64,000 nucleotides of DNA from Bordetella parapertussis (GTDB lineage Bacteria > Pseudomonadota > Gammaproteobacteria > Burkholderiales > Burkholderiaceae_A), in contig CAMDMC010000005.1 in the NCBI GenBank assembly GCA_945901825.1, forward strand, positions 1 to 64,000, read 5' to 3'. Each line of letters starts with the position of its first letter. Position 1 is the stretch's first letter. Both the position numbers and the translations under genes were made by a program. Positions 56,737-64,000 of this stretch are shown here, piece by piece. The notes below the pieces were generated by a model. That model was not told the DNA's origin, searched no databases, and worked only from the letters and a program-made list of their open reading frames with translations.

Positions 56737-58347
56737 CTATGGCGTGAGAACCGTAGGGTAGGCCACCGGAAGGCTCTTTGGATAGTCTCGCGTGTAGTGC
56801 AGGCCACGACTTTCTTTACGCGACAAGGCACTTTCAACAATAAGCTGGGCGCAGTCAAGAAGATTACGAAGCTCAAGCAAATCCCGACTCACCTTAAAGT
56901 TAACGTAATAATCTTGAACCTCGTCTTGAAGCAGCTTAATACGATTCAGTGCGCGCTCAAGCCGTCGGTCGGTTCGTACAATACCCACATAGTTCCACAT
57001 AAGTAACCGAAGCTCATCCCAGTTGTGGGCAATGACCACGGTCTCATCGGCATCTTCAACCATGCTTTCGTCCCAGGGCTTGACTTCATGCTGCATGACC
57101 TCGCCAAGGGCCGAAATGGCCTTGGCCGCCTGCCGGCCAACGACCACGCATTCGAGCAAGGAGTTGCTTGCAAGGCGATTGGCACCGTGCAGACCCGTAC
57201 ATGCGCACTCGCCCACTGCGAAAAGATTGGCAAGATCGGTCCGGCCCGACATGTCGGTGACAACGCCACCACAGGTGTAGTGGGCGGCTGGCACCACAGG
57301 AATGGGCTGGTTGGAAATATCAATTCCAAGTGCGAGGCAACGACTATGGATGGTTGGGAAATGCTCTTTGAGAAAGGCCTCTCCAAGATGGGTTGCATTC
57401 AGGTTGACGAAGTCAAGGCCATGGCGCTTCATCTCGAAGTCAATGGCTCTGGCAACAATATCGCGGGGCGCAAGCTCGGCGCGCGCGTCATGGCTTGGCA
57501 TAAACCTTGTGCCATCGGGCAGTTCAAGCCAGGCGCCCTCGCCTCGCAGGGCCTCTGTAATTAAAAAGGTCCGTTCTTGCGGATGGTAAAGGCAGGTGGG
57601 GTGAAACTGAATGAACTCCATATTTGCAACACGACATCCGGCCCGCCATGCCATTGCAATGCCATCGCCTGTGGCTGTCTCGGGATTACTTGTGTAGCGA
57701 TAGACCTTACCCGCGCCCCCTGTGGCCAGCACCACCGACGACGCTGGCATGGTTTCAACTCGCCCCGTTTGCAGGTTGAGTGCATAAACACCGTAACAAG
57801 TCTTCTCAAGGTGCTCTTCATTCGGGCTTAGCTGCTGTACCAGGTGTTTACTAAGTATGAGGTCTAGCGCCAGATGGTTTTCAAGCAGCGTGATGTTGGG
57901 GTGATTTTGAGCCTGCTCGAGCACTGCATCTTGAATGGCCTTACCCGTAGCATCGGCAGCATGAGCAATACGTCTGTGGCTATGACCCCCCTCTCGAACG
58001 AGATGAAGGCCCTTGGGGCCTTGCGGGTCTTCTGTAAAAGGAACCTGCTGATCAATAAGCCACTGAATGGCGTCTGCACTGTGGTTCGCAATTTCTCGGG
58101 CGACCGATTCTGCGACAAGCCCGGCCCCGGCCTCAAGCGTGTCAGCAACATGGGCCTCGATGTTATCGAGCTCATCGATGACCCCAACAATCCCACCCTG
58201 CGCCCAGGCGGTTGCGGACTCATTAAGGGAGCGTTTGGCTAAGACCACAACCCTGTGCGTCGCAGCAAGCTCAAGGGCAACGGTAAGGCCCGCAAGACCA
58301 GAGCCGACAACAATAACGGGCGATGCACTGGAGTTTTGCGAAGTCAT
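56737..58347 (-). CDS. nadB: L-aspartate oxidase
   Basis: First enzyme of de novo NAD synthesis, oxidising aspartate to iminoaspartate with FAD. The 536-residue flavoprotein has the FAD-binding VVGSGLAGLTVALELA near 15-30, SATAWAQGGIVGV near 44-56, the VREGGHSHRRIAHAADATG block near 117-135, GGVVTDMSGRTD and GLHGANRLASNSLLECVV. NadA and nadC are not in the window. It starts with ATG 58347; downstream is the molybdenum hydroxylase operon. Confidence 0.95.
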   Translation of the reverse strand: MTSQNSSASPVIVVGSGLAGLTVALELAATHRVVVLAKRSLNESATAWAQGGIVGVIDELDNIEAHVADTLEAGAGLVAESVAREIANHSADAIQWLIDQQVPFTEDPQGPKGLHLVREGGHSHRRIAHAADATGKAIQDAVLEQAQNHPNITLLENHLALDLILSKHLVQQLSPNEEHLEKTCYGVYALNLQTGRVETMPASSVVLATGGAGKVYRYTSNPETATGDGIAMAWRAGCRVANMEFIQFHPTCLYHPQERTFLITEALRGEGAWLELPDGTRFMPSHDARAELAPRDIVARAIDFEMKRHGLDFVNLNATHLGEAFLKEHFPTIHSRCLALGIDISNQPIPVVPAAHYTCGGVVTDMSGRTDLANLFAVGECACTGLHGANRLASNSLLECVVVGRQAAKAISALGEVMQHEVKPWDESMVEDADETVVIAHNWDELRLLMWNYVGIVRTDRRLERALNRIKLLQDEVQDYYVNFKVSRDLLELRNLLDCAQLIVESALSRKESRGLHYTRDYPKSLPVAYPTVLTP

Positions 58348-58364
58348 AAAAAGATGACCACGAG

Positions 58365-58637
58365 CTATTGGTCTAGACCTGGTGATGCCACAGCGCCCTG
58401 TGCAATGCGTGCATCAACGTCTGCCTTCGAAAAACTAAACTCGGTAAGACTGTCAAAGGCATGCTTACTAGGCATTGGGGGAGCACTCGACTCGATAAGC
58501 CGAGTGTGGTTTGAAAACTTAATGGGGTAGCCTATACCCGGCACATGACCTGCGTTAATGTTATTCATACGATCGGTATCGGTATTAAAAAGATTGTCCA
58601 TTTCCGCCCAGGGTCCCAGAACGCATCGGCGATGCAC
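58365..58637 (-). pseudogene. Remnant of a family III (CaiB/BaiF) CoA-transferase C-terminus
   Basis: A 90-codon frame in the 340-base gap between nadB and the aminotransferase gene reads, over its last 55 residues, GIGYPIKFSNHTRLIESSAPPMPSKHAFDSL..., which matches the usual C-terminal end of CoA-transferases such as formyl-CoA:oxalate transferase (Pro-x-Lys-Phe-Ser, then Ala-Pro, His and a final Gly-Ala-Val). The frame has no sensible 5' half: the first possible start is GTG 58637 after a TGA, or ATG 58601, and the catalytic N-terminal Asp region is absent. Best explained as a decayed or truncated copy; a short real gene from 58601 (78 codons) cannot be ruled out. Confidence 0.5.
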
Positions 58638-58686
58638 TCACGGACATGCTAGTTTGCCCCACATTAGCACCACACCCCCCCAGGCA

Positions 58687-59916
58687 CTAGCTGGGATTCA
58701 CTAAAACATTCATTGCAGCCTGCACGCCCCCTGGTTTAATCGGCACTCCATTCACCTGAAGTGCCATTTCAACTCCAGCTAAGGTGCCAAGCAAGGATAA
58801 GTCGTTGAAGTCGCCAAGATGCCCAATTCGGAAAACCCAGCCTGCCAATTTAGCAAGGCCGGTTCCCAAGGACATATTGAAACGCTCAAGCGTTGTACGT
58901 CGAAAGGCATCGGCATCGAAATAGCTGCCATCTGGTTTCTTGGCCATGACGACAGCCGTTAGAACGGGGCTGTAGCCTTTGGGATTCTGGCAAAAAACCT
59001 CGAGACCCCACGCCTCAACTGCAGCGCGGGTGGCGGTTGCATGTCGAATATGCCGCTTAAAGACGTTATCGAGCCCTTCTTCGTAGAGCATGTCAAGGGC
59101 TTCGGCAAGGCCGTAGAGCAGGTTGGTTGACGGTGTACTGGGCCAAAATCCCTTCTCGTTAGCCGCCAAGATTTCATCCCACGCCCAGTACGACTTAGGT
59201 AGAGCAGAAGAACGGCTTGCCGCAATGGCCTTGTCGCTTAACGCATTAAAGGAAATGCCCGGGGGCAACATAAGGCCCTTTTGAGAACCAGAAACGGTAA
59301 CGTCTACTCCCCATTCATCATGTTGAAAATTAACAGATCCCATCGACGAGATGGTGTCCACCAGGAGCAAAGCAGGGTGCTTAGCATTGTCGAGAGCCGC
59401 TCGTACAGCAGGTATGTCGGCTGTAAGCCCTGTGGATGTCTCGTTATGAACAACGCAGACTGCCTTAATGGAGTGCGAGGAGTCTTGGCGAAGTCGTTCC
59501 TCAATTTGGTTTGCGTCAACTCCCTGCCTCCAGTCCCCCTCCATGACCTCGGGCTTTAGACCCATTCGTTCGGCAAGGCGCTTCCACAAAGCCGCGAAAT
59601 GCCCAGCCTCGTACATAAGTACATGATCGCCGGGGTTAAGCACGTTAACAAGCGCAGCCTCCCAGGCCCCAGTGCCCGACGATGGGTAAATGACAACCGG
59701 GTTGCGAGTTCCAAAGACAGGGCGAATAGCCTGGAGAATTTTTAACCCAAGCTGCTGAAATTCAGGGCCTCGGTGGTCGATGGTTGGAAAGTCAATGGAC
59801 CTTAAGACACGGTCGGGAACATTGCTTGGACCTGGAATTTGCAGAAAATGGCGGCCCTGACCCACCCGATTGAGGCCCGCCCCGGGATTGATTGCCTGAG
59901 GAAAATCGCGCTGCAT
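58687..59916 (-). CDS. Class V aminotransferase, serine-glyoxylate type
   Basis: A 409-residue PLP enzyme from ATG 59916 with AAGGGG upstream. It has FLQIPGPSNVPDRVL near 23-37, YPSSGTGAWEAAL near 77-89, CVVHNETSTG near 153-162, and the PLP-lysine SGSQKGLMLPPG near 210-221; these are typical of serine-glyoxylate or alanine-glyoxylate aminotransferase. It would convert glyoxylate and serine to glycine and hydroxypyruvate. Ureidoglycine-glyoxylate aminotransferase is an alternative. It is divergent from the GntR-FAD oxidase unit and probably co-controlled with it. Confidence 0.85.
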   Translation of the reverse strand: MQRDFPQAINPGAGLNRVGQGRHFLQIPGPSNVPDRVLRSIDFPTIDHRGPEFQQLGLKILQAIRPVFGTRNPVVIYPSSGTGAWEAALVNVLNPGDHVLMYEAGHFAALWKRLAERMGLKPEVMEGDWRQGVDANQIEERLRQDSSHSIKAVCVVHNETSTGLTADIPAVRAALDNAKHPALLLVDTISSMGSVNFQHDEWGVDVTVSGSQKGLMLPPGISFNALSDKAIAASRSSALPKSYWAWDEILAANEKGFWPSTPSTNLLYGLAEALDMLYEEGLDNVFKRHIRHATATRAAVEAWGLEVFCQNPKGYSPVLTAVVMAKKPDGSYFDADAFRRTTLERFNMSLGTGLAKLAGWVFRIGHLGDFNDLSLLGTLAGVEMALQVNGVPIKPGGVQAAMNVLVNPS

Positions 59917-59953
59917 GTGAAATAAACCCCTTGAAAAATTTGGTACCCGTAAA

Positions 59954-59972
59954 TGGTATACGGTATACAAAA
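59954..59972. promoter_or_regulatory. GntR-type operator-like site 1
   Basis: TGGTATACGGTATACAAAA, containing two tandem GGTATAC units and therefore overlapping palindromes. It lies about 40 bases upstream of the aminotransferase start and matches the second site at 60095 at 14 of 19 positions. Expected to bind the GntR regulator encoded at 60112. Confidence 0.5.
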
Positions 59973-60094
59973 TTTGGACTAACCATGTTGGGTGAGGTCT
60001 CTTACCTCAAATAATAGAAATCCTTACCAAGATGTGAGAGGCTCCCTTGAAGGCAAGAAAGGCTTCCTATAAGACTGCACAAGCTCCCAAGCAA

Positions 60095-60113
60095 TTGTAT
60101 GATGTATACAAAT
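60095..60113. promoter_or_regulatory. GntR-type operator-like site 2
   Basis: TTGTATGATGTATACAAAT, sharing GTAT(N3)GTATACAAA with site 1. It ends on the first two bases of the GntR ATG (60112), so the regulator would cover its own start codon. The nearest promoter-like pair, TTGAAG 60047-60052 and TATAAG 60068-60073 with 15-base spacing, is weak; TATGAT at 60098-60103 could instead give a leaderless message. Confidence 0.5.
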
Positions 60114-60810
60114 GAAAGAGCCACTGTCCAGCATTGACCCGATTAAGCGCGAAGGGCTGCATCAGGCCGTTGTAGTGCGGCTTAGAGAGGCTATTGTTGA
60201 AGGAAAAATATCCCCTGGCTCGCGTTTGAGTGAGCGACTGCTTTGCGAGCAAATGGGGGTGTCACGCACCCCCATGCGCGAGGCATTCAAGGTGCTTGCG
60301 GGAGAAAACCTTATTCATATTCTCCCCAACAAGGGCGCGGTGGTTCCTCGAATGTCCATTGAAGAGGTAATACAGACCTTCGAGGTCATTGCTGCCCTTG
60401 AGGGACTTTCTGGGCAGTTAGCCGCCCAAAGGGCAAGCCCCGAGCAGCTTCTTAAGGTTCAAAAACTTCAGTCAGACATGGAGGCGGCCCACCAACGGGG
60501 GAATTTATCGCGCTACTACAGCTTAAACTCCGACATTCATTCACTTATTGCTGAGGCCTCGCACAACCCTGTGCTCAAAGAAACCTACTGTGCCATCAAC
60601 GCTCGGCTTCAGTCCTTAAGGTTTCGATCTAACCTGAATCAGTCGAAGTGGGATAAAGCCGTACGTGAGCATGCTCAGATTGCCCGTGCCTTTACGAGAC
60701 GTAATGGCGAGAAGCTCGCGACCCTTTTAATAGCTCACCTGAAGGCCAAGTGCGACATCGTAGTGGACCTTTTAAAGGAAGAGCAGCTACAGAGCGACCA
60801 GACAAAATGA
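60112..60810 (+). CDS. GntR-family regulator (FadR/FCD type)
   Basis: A 232-residue regulator: winged-helix domain at 10-80 (VVRLREAIVEGKISPGSRLSE; MGVSRTPMREAFKVLAGENL) and a mostly helical FCD ligand-binding domain at 95-215, with His residues (SDIHSLIAEASHNP near 142-155) that usually bind a metal and a carboxylate effector. Its stop overlaps the dehydrogenase start by ATGA, so it is coupled to the enzyme it probably controls. No Shine-Dalgarno element precedes ATG 60112. A glyoxylate, lactate or related hydroxyacid effector is an inference from the neighbours. Confidence 0.9.
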   Translation: MKEPLSSIDPIKREGLHQAVVVRLREAIVEGKISPGSRLSERLLCEQMGVSRTPMREAFKVLAGENLIHILPNKGAVVPRMSIEEVIQTFEVIAALEGLSGQLAAQRASPEQLLKVQKLQSDMEAAHQRGNLSRYYSLNSDIHSLIAEASHNPVLKETYCAINARLQSLRFRSNLNQSKWDKAVREHAQIARAFTRRNGEKLATLLIAHLKAKCDIVVDLLKEEQLQSDQTK

Positions 60811-63800
60811 ACGCCCCACAACGTCCCGATATATTTACCAACCCTAGGCATCCCCAGGAGCGGTCGAGCTCGCGTCTTGCAAAGCGACTAAGACGGGAGG
60901 TGCGTGGCGATATCCATTTTGATGAGGCCGCGCGTGGACGCTACAGCACCGATGCCTCTATTTATCAGATCATGCCCTTGGGTGTTGTGCTTCCAAAGAC
61001 AGCTTTCGATCTGCAAATTGCGCTTGATATTGCCCGCGATGAGGGCGTTGCGGTGCTTCCTCGTGGCGCGGGAACCTCGCAGTGCGGCCAGACCGTTGGC
61101 GAGGCCTTGGTTATTGATACAAGTAAATACCTGTGCTCTTTAACCCACCTTGACACTGAGAACCAGGCCGCAGTTGTTCAGCCTGGTCTGGTGCTTGACC
61201 ACCTCAATGCGCGGCTAAAACCCAAAGGGTTGTGGTTTCCTGTGGATGTCTCGACAGCAGCCCAGTGCACTCTGGGAGGTATGACCGGCAACAACTCATG
61301 CGGCTCACGGTCGCTTCATTACGGCAACATGGTGCATAACGTTCTGGGTATTGACGCCATTCTTGATGATGGAACTCAGGCCTACTTTGGACGATTCGGT
61401 GACAAGGGGGATATGCGTCTCTCGAGTCGGCGGCTCTCTGACCTTGTCTCACGGCTCTTCCAAATCTCCGACTCTGTAAAGACTGATATCCAAGACATCT
61501 GGCCCAAAGTAATGCGCAGGGTTGGAGGTTACAACCTTGACATTTTCTTTCCTCAAAGCGAAAGGCCCTACACCGAAGACGGCAGTCTGAACCTCTCCCA
61601 TCTGCTTGTTGGGTCGGAGGGAACGCTTGCAACCTTTGAGGCTATCCACCTAAAACTCTCAAAGCTTCCGGCCCACAAACTTCTTGGGGTTGTGAACTTT
61701 CCGAACTTCCAGACCTCCATGGAGCTCGCCAAAGAAATTGTGAAGCTCAAACCTGTTGCGGTTGAACTTGTAGACCGGACCATGATTGAGCTCTGCCGGG
61801 CCAACCCGGTCTTTGCTTCGGTTATTGCCGATGCACTTGTCAATGTCAACGGCCAGGAGACTGACGCACTGCTCTTGGTGGAGTTCGCTGGCGACAACAA
61901 AGACCAGCTAACCCAGCAGCTTGAAGCCTTGGACGAACTCATGGCCGATCATGGTCTTCCCAAGGCAACCGTTAAGTTCATAGAGCCAGCCCGTCAGTCT
62001 GCCTTGTGGGAAGTACGCAAGGCAGGTCTCAATATCATGATGTCGCTGCGAGGCGATGGCAAGCCCGTTTCGTTTATTGAAGACTGCGCGGTGCCACTTG
62101 AACATCTTGCGGAGTACACAGCAAGGCTAACCGAAATATTCGCAAAGCATGGCACGCAAGGCACCTGGTATGCGCATGCCTCGGTTGGCACGCTGCATGT
62201 TCGTCCCATTCTTGACATGCGAGGTGATGGCGCCCAGAAGATGCGAGCCATTGCAGAAGAAGCCTCCCAATGGGTGCGTCGTTTTAAGGGTGCTTTCTCG
62301 GGCGAGCATGGCGATGGTCTTGTACGCAGCGAATGGGTGCAGTGGCAGTTTGGCCCGCGCATTACAAAAGCCTTTGAACAGGTTAAAGATGCCTTTGACC
62401 CATCAGGGCGCCTGAACCCGGGCAAGATCGTGCGAGCCACACGCATGGACGATCGATCACTCTTTCGTTTCCCAGCCCACTACACCATTAAGCCTGTCAC
62501 ACCCGGATTCGACTGGTCCGCTTGGAATGTTCGCAACGACCCCTCGGTGAAGGGCGACCCCGGCAGCTTCGGCATTAAAGTGAGTGCACCAGGAACGGGT
62601 AACGACCCTGCCCTTGGCTTTGCCAAGGCTGTAGAGATGTGCAATAACAACGGCCACTGTCGAAAGTTCGATGCCGGAACCATGTGCCCGAGCTATCGGG
62701 TGACTCGTACAGAAGAGCACTCGGTGCGCGGGCGTGCAAACACCCTAAGGCTAGCCGTTAGTGGTCAGATCTCGGGGGGTATGACGTCCGAGGCGGTTCG
62801 CGAGGCGCTCGACTTATGTGTTGGCTGCAAGGGCTGCAAACGAGAGTGCCCAACAGGCGTGGATATGGCCAAGATGAAGATCGAGGTTCTCTACCAGACG
62901 GGCCAAAAGCACGGCTTCTCGCTTCAGCAAAGGCTTGTTGCAGAACTTCCGAAGCTCTCTGGCCTTGTACGTGCGATACCTGGCCTTGCCTTTGCACTGA
63001 ATGCTCGAAACTGGTTTCCGGGAATGGCATTTCTGACTGAAAAACTTCTGGGTATTTCAGCAAGCCGGCCTCTACCGGTATGGCGGTCAAAAGGCTTTCG
63101 ATCGAAAAGTAAAAAGCTTATTAGTAGCTCACTTCAGGAATGCGACCTTGTCTTATGGGCCGACACATTTAATGACGCCTATGCACCCGAGGCCCTTATT
63201 GCTGCCTATGAGCTTGCCACGGGCATGGGCTACAAGGTTGCGCTTTCCGGGGCGGCAGCCCAGACGCCGCTTTGTTGCGGGCGTACCTCGCTGTCCGTGG
63301 GTCAGATTGATGAGGCCAAGGTCATGGCACTGCAATGCCTTTCTGCGCTTGAGCCCGCCATTGCCCGCGGTGTGCCCATCGTGGGGCTTGAACCCTCCTG
63401 CATTCTTAGTCTTCGCGATGAATGGCTGGTGATGCAGCTTGGGGATAAGGCCCAACAACTCTCCAAGCAGGCCATGCTCTTTGAAGAGTGGTGGATGAAA
63501 GAGATAACCCAAGGTGGCATTCAAAAAAGCGATGCGCTTAAAGGCCAAAGCCTTTACGTGCATGGCCATTGCCACCAAAAGGCCCTGGGTGCCATGAGCC
63601 CTACCCTTGAGGCACTCAAAAGTCTCGGGGCCGATGTGAAACTTATTGAATCGAGTTGTTGCGGAATGGCCGGTAGCTTTGGCTACGATGCGAAGCATCA
63701 GACGGCATCTAAGGCAATGGCCCAGCTCAGCCTTGTTCCAGCTGTCAATGCTGCGCCGGAACACGCCTTGATTGTGGCCGATGGTTTTTCCTGCCAACAC

Positions 63801-63893
63801 CAGATCGCCGATCTCTCGGCCCGCAAGGCCCAGCACGCCGTTCTTGTAATGCATCAAGCAGTGAAATCTGGAGGTTCAAGAATAGGGCATTAA
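60807..63893 (+). CDS. FAD/4Fe-4S 2-hydroxyacid dehydrogenase (D-lactate or D-2-hydroxyglutarate type)
   Basis: A 1028-residue fusion. The FAD_binding_4 domain (~45-280) has PRGAGTSQCGQTVGEALVID near 89-108 and GGMTGNNSCGSRSLHYGNM near 154-172; the FAD-oxidase C domain follows to ~550 (HASVGTLHVRP; GEHGDGLVRSEW near 498-509). The 4Fe-4S part shows CNNNGHCRKFDAGTMCPSYR near 611-630 and CVGCKGCKRECPTG near 671-684. Two CCG-type heterodisulfide-like segments end it (LCCGRTS; SSCCGMAGS). Such proteins oxidise D-lactate, D-2-hydroxyglutarate or glycolate to the 2-oxoacid with electrons passed to the membrane. Starts at ATG 60807 overlapping GntR by four bases; another frame start at 60750 is rejected. 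Confidence 0.9.
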   Translation: MNAPQRPDIFTNPRHPQERSSSRLAKRLRREVRGDIHFDEAARGRYSTDASIYQIMPLGVVLPKTAFDLQIALDIARDEGVAVLPRGAGTSQCGQTVGEALVIDTSKYLCSLTHLDTENQAAVVQPGLVLDHLNARLKPKGLWFPVDVSTAAQCTLGGMTGNNSCGSRSLHYGNMVHNVLGIDAILDDGTQAYFGRFGDKGDMRLSSRRLSDLVSRLFQISDSVKTDIQDIWPKVMRRVGGYNLDIFFPQSERPYTEDGSLNLSHLLVGSEGTLATFEAIHLKLSKLPAHKLLGVVNFPNFQTSMELAKEIVKLKPVAVELVDRTMIELCRANPVFASVIADALVNVNGQETDALLLVEFAGDNKDQLTQQLEALDELMADHGLPKATVKFIEPARQSALWEVRKAGLNIMMSLRGDGKPVSFIEDCAVPLEHLAEYTARLTEIFAKHGTQGTWYAHASVGTLHVRPILDMRGDGAQKMRAIAEEASQWVRRFKGAFSGEHGDGLVRSEWVQWQFGPRITKAFEQVKDAFDPSGRLNPGKIVRATRMDDRSLFRFPAHYTIKPVTPGFDWSAWNVRNDPSVKGDPGSFGIKVSAPGTGNDPALGFAKAVEMCNNNGHCRKFDAGTMCPSYRVTRTEEHSVRGRANTLRLAVSGQISGGMTSEAVREALDLCVGCKGCKRECPTGVDMAKMKIEVLYQTGQKHGFSLQQRLVAELPKLSGLVRAIPGLAFALNARNWFPGMAFLTEKLLGISASRPLPVWRSKGFRSKSKKLISSSLQECDLVLWADTFNDAYAPEALIAAYELATGMGYKVALSGAAAQTPLCCGRTSLSVGQIDEAKVMALQCLSALEPAIARGVPIVGLEPSCILSLRDEWLVMQLGDKAQQLSKQAMLFEEWWMKEITQGGIQKSDALKGQSLYVHGHCHQKALGAMSPTLEALKSLGADVKLIESSCCGMAGSFGYDAKHQTASKAMAQLSLVPAVNAAPEHALIVADGFSCQHQIADLSARKAQHAVLVMHQAVKSGGSRIGH

Positions 63894-64000
63894 ACCCAGA
63901 TCATCAAAAAGGCTGGGAAGCATACGATGCGCCTGGACAGCAATAAACATAGCCCCTAAAGAATCCCCGAACACGCCTGCCGTTGCCGGCCCTACCAGCC
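63876..64000 (-). CDS. C-terminal end of an unidentified minus-strand gene (partial)
   Basis: From the right edge a frame runs leftwards for 40 codons to TGA at 63876, giving LVGPATAGVFGDSLGAMFIA (first 20 of 40 residues) and then a polar end rich in Leu and Asp finishing MPYS. The stretch is Gly/Ala/Val/Phe-rich and could be a final membrane helix, but no family is recognised. It overlaps the FAD oxidoreductase 3' end by 18 bases, as do other convergent pairs here. Confidence 0.5.
   Translation of the reverse strand, partial: LVGPATAGVFGDSLGAMFIAVQAHRMLPSLFDDLGLMPYS

Overview
This window is ordinary chromosomal DNA of a betaproteobacterium, most likely in the order Burkholderiales. The evidence is gene order and protein character rather than any marker gene: rph/rdgB divergent from yicC-gmk-rpoZ-spoT, the rimP-nusA-infB-rbfA-truB-typA operon, an intact iscRSUA-hscBA-fdx operon, and lolC/E-lolD-tatD-comEC. 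By eye the G+C content is moderately high. Genes are packed tightly, with many 4-base ATGA overlaps inside operons and several 3' ends that overlap between convergent genes. No transposase, integrase, CRISPR array or rRNA operon was seen. The only tRNA is tRNA-Ser(GGA).

Layout: 1-6931 holds the first codons of rdgB, then rph, and divergently yicC, gmk, rpoZ and bifunctional spoT; pmbA and mog follow, divergent from each other. 6945-16273, on the minus strand, is an aminotransferase plus the translation operon rimP-nusA-infB-rbfA-truB-typA, insulated upstream by a clear intrinsic terminator. 16423-18546 is an rRNA pseudouridine synthase (RluB type) with long disordered tails, scpB and tRNA-Ser. 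18739-24171 is central metabolism: acetyl-CoA synthetase, class I fumarase, an alpha/beta hydrolase and 3-hydroxybutyrate dehydrogenase. 24096-29344 is the lol/tatD/comEC operon. 29372-35153 is an RpfE-like protein, recJ, prfB (with its programmed frameshift) and lysS. 35158-40576 is the Fe-S assembly operon with a recognisable iscR promoter and operator. 40665-44732 is a low-molecular-weight phosphatase, uvrB and an aromatic/aspartate aminotransferase. 44743-49424 is membrane and stress functions: a small lipoprotein, a CPA2 antiporter, a DUF971 protein, a TSUP exporter, a Usp protein and a site-2 protease.

The accessory part is 49440-64000. Two different histone-deacetylase-fold amidohydrolases flank a succinate-semialdehyde dehydrogenase (gabD). 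A four-gene minus-strand operon then links an isoquinoline-oxidoreductase-type molybdenum enzyme (small [2Fe-2S] and large Tat-exported subunits) directly to soxY and soxZ, with no other sox gene in view; its SoxY ends in AACAG instead of the family's GGCGG. nadB follows, then what looks like the decayed C-terminal remnant of a family III CoA-transferase. Last comes a divergent pair, a serine-glyoxylate-type aminotransferase and a GntR regulator followed by a large FAD/Fe-S 2-hydroxyacid dehydrogenase, with two near-identical GTAT...GTATACAAA operator-like sites between the divergent starts. The window ends inside an unidentified minus-strand gene.

The most interesting candidate for something not well described is the molybdenum hydroxylase-SoxYZ operon at 53119-56659. 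All statements come from reading the sequence and the conceptual translations; no database search was run.
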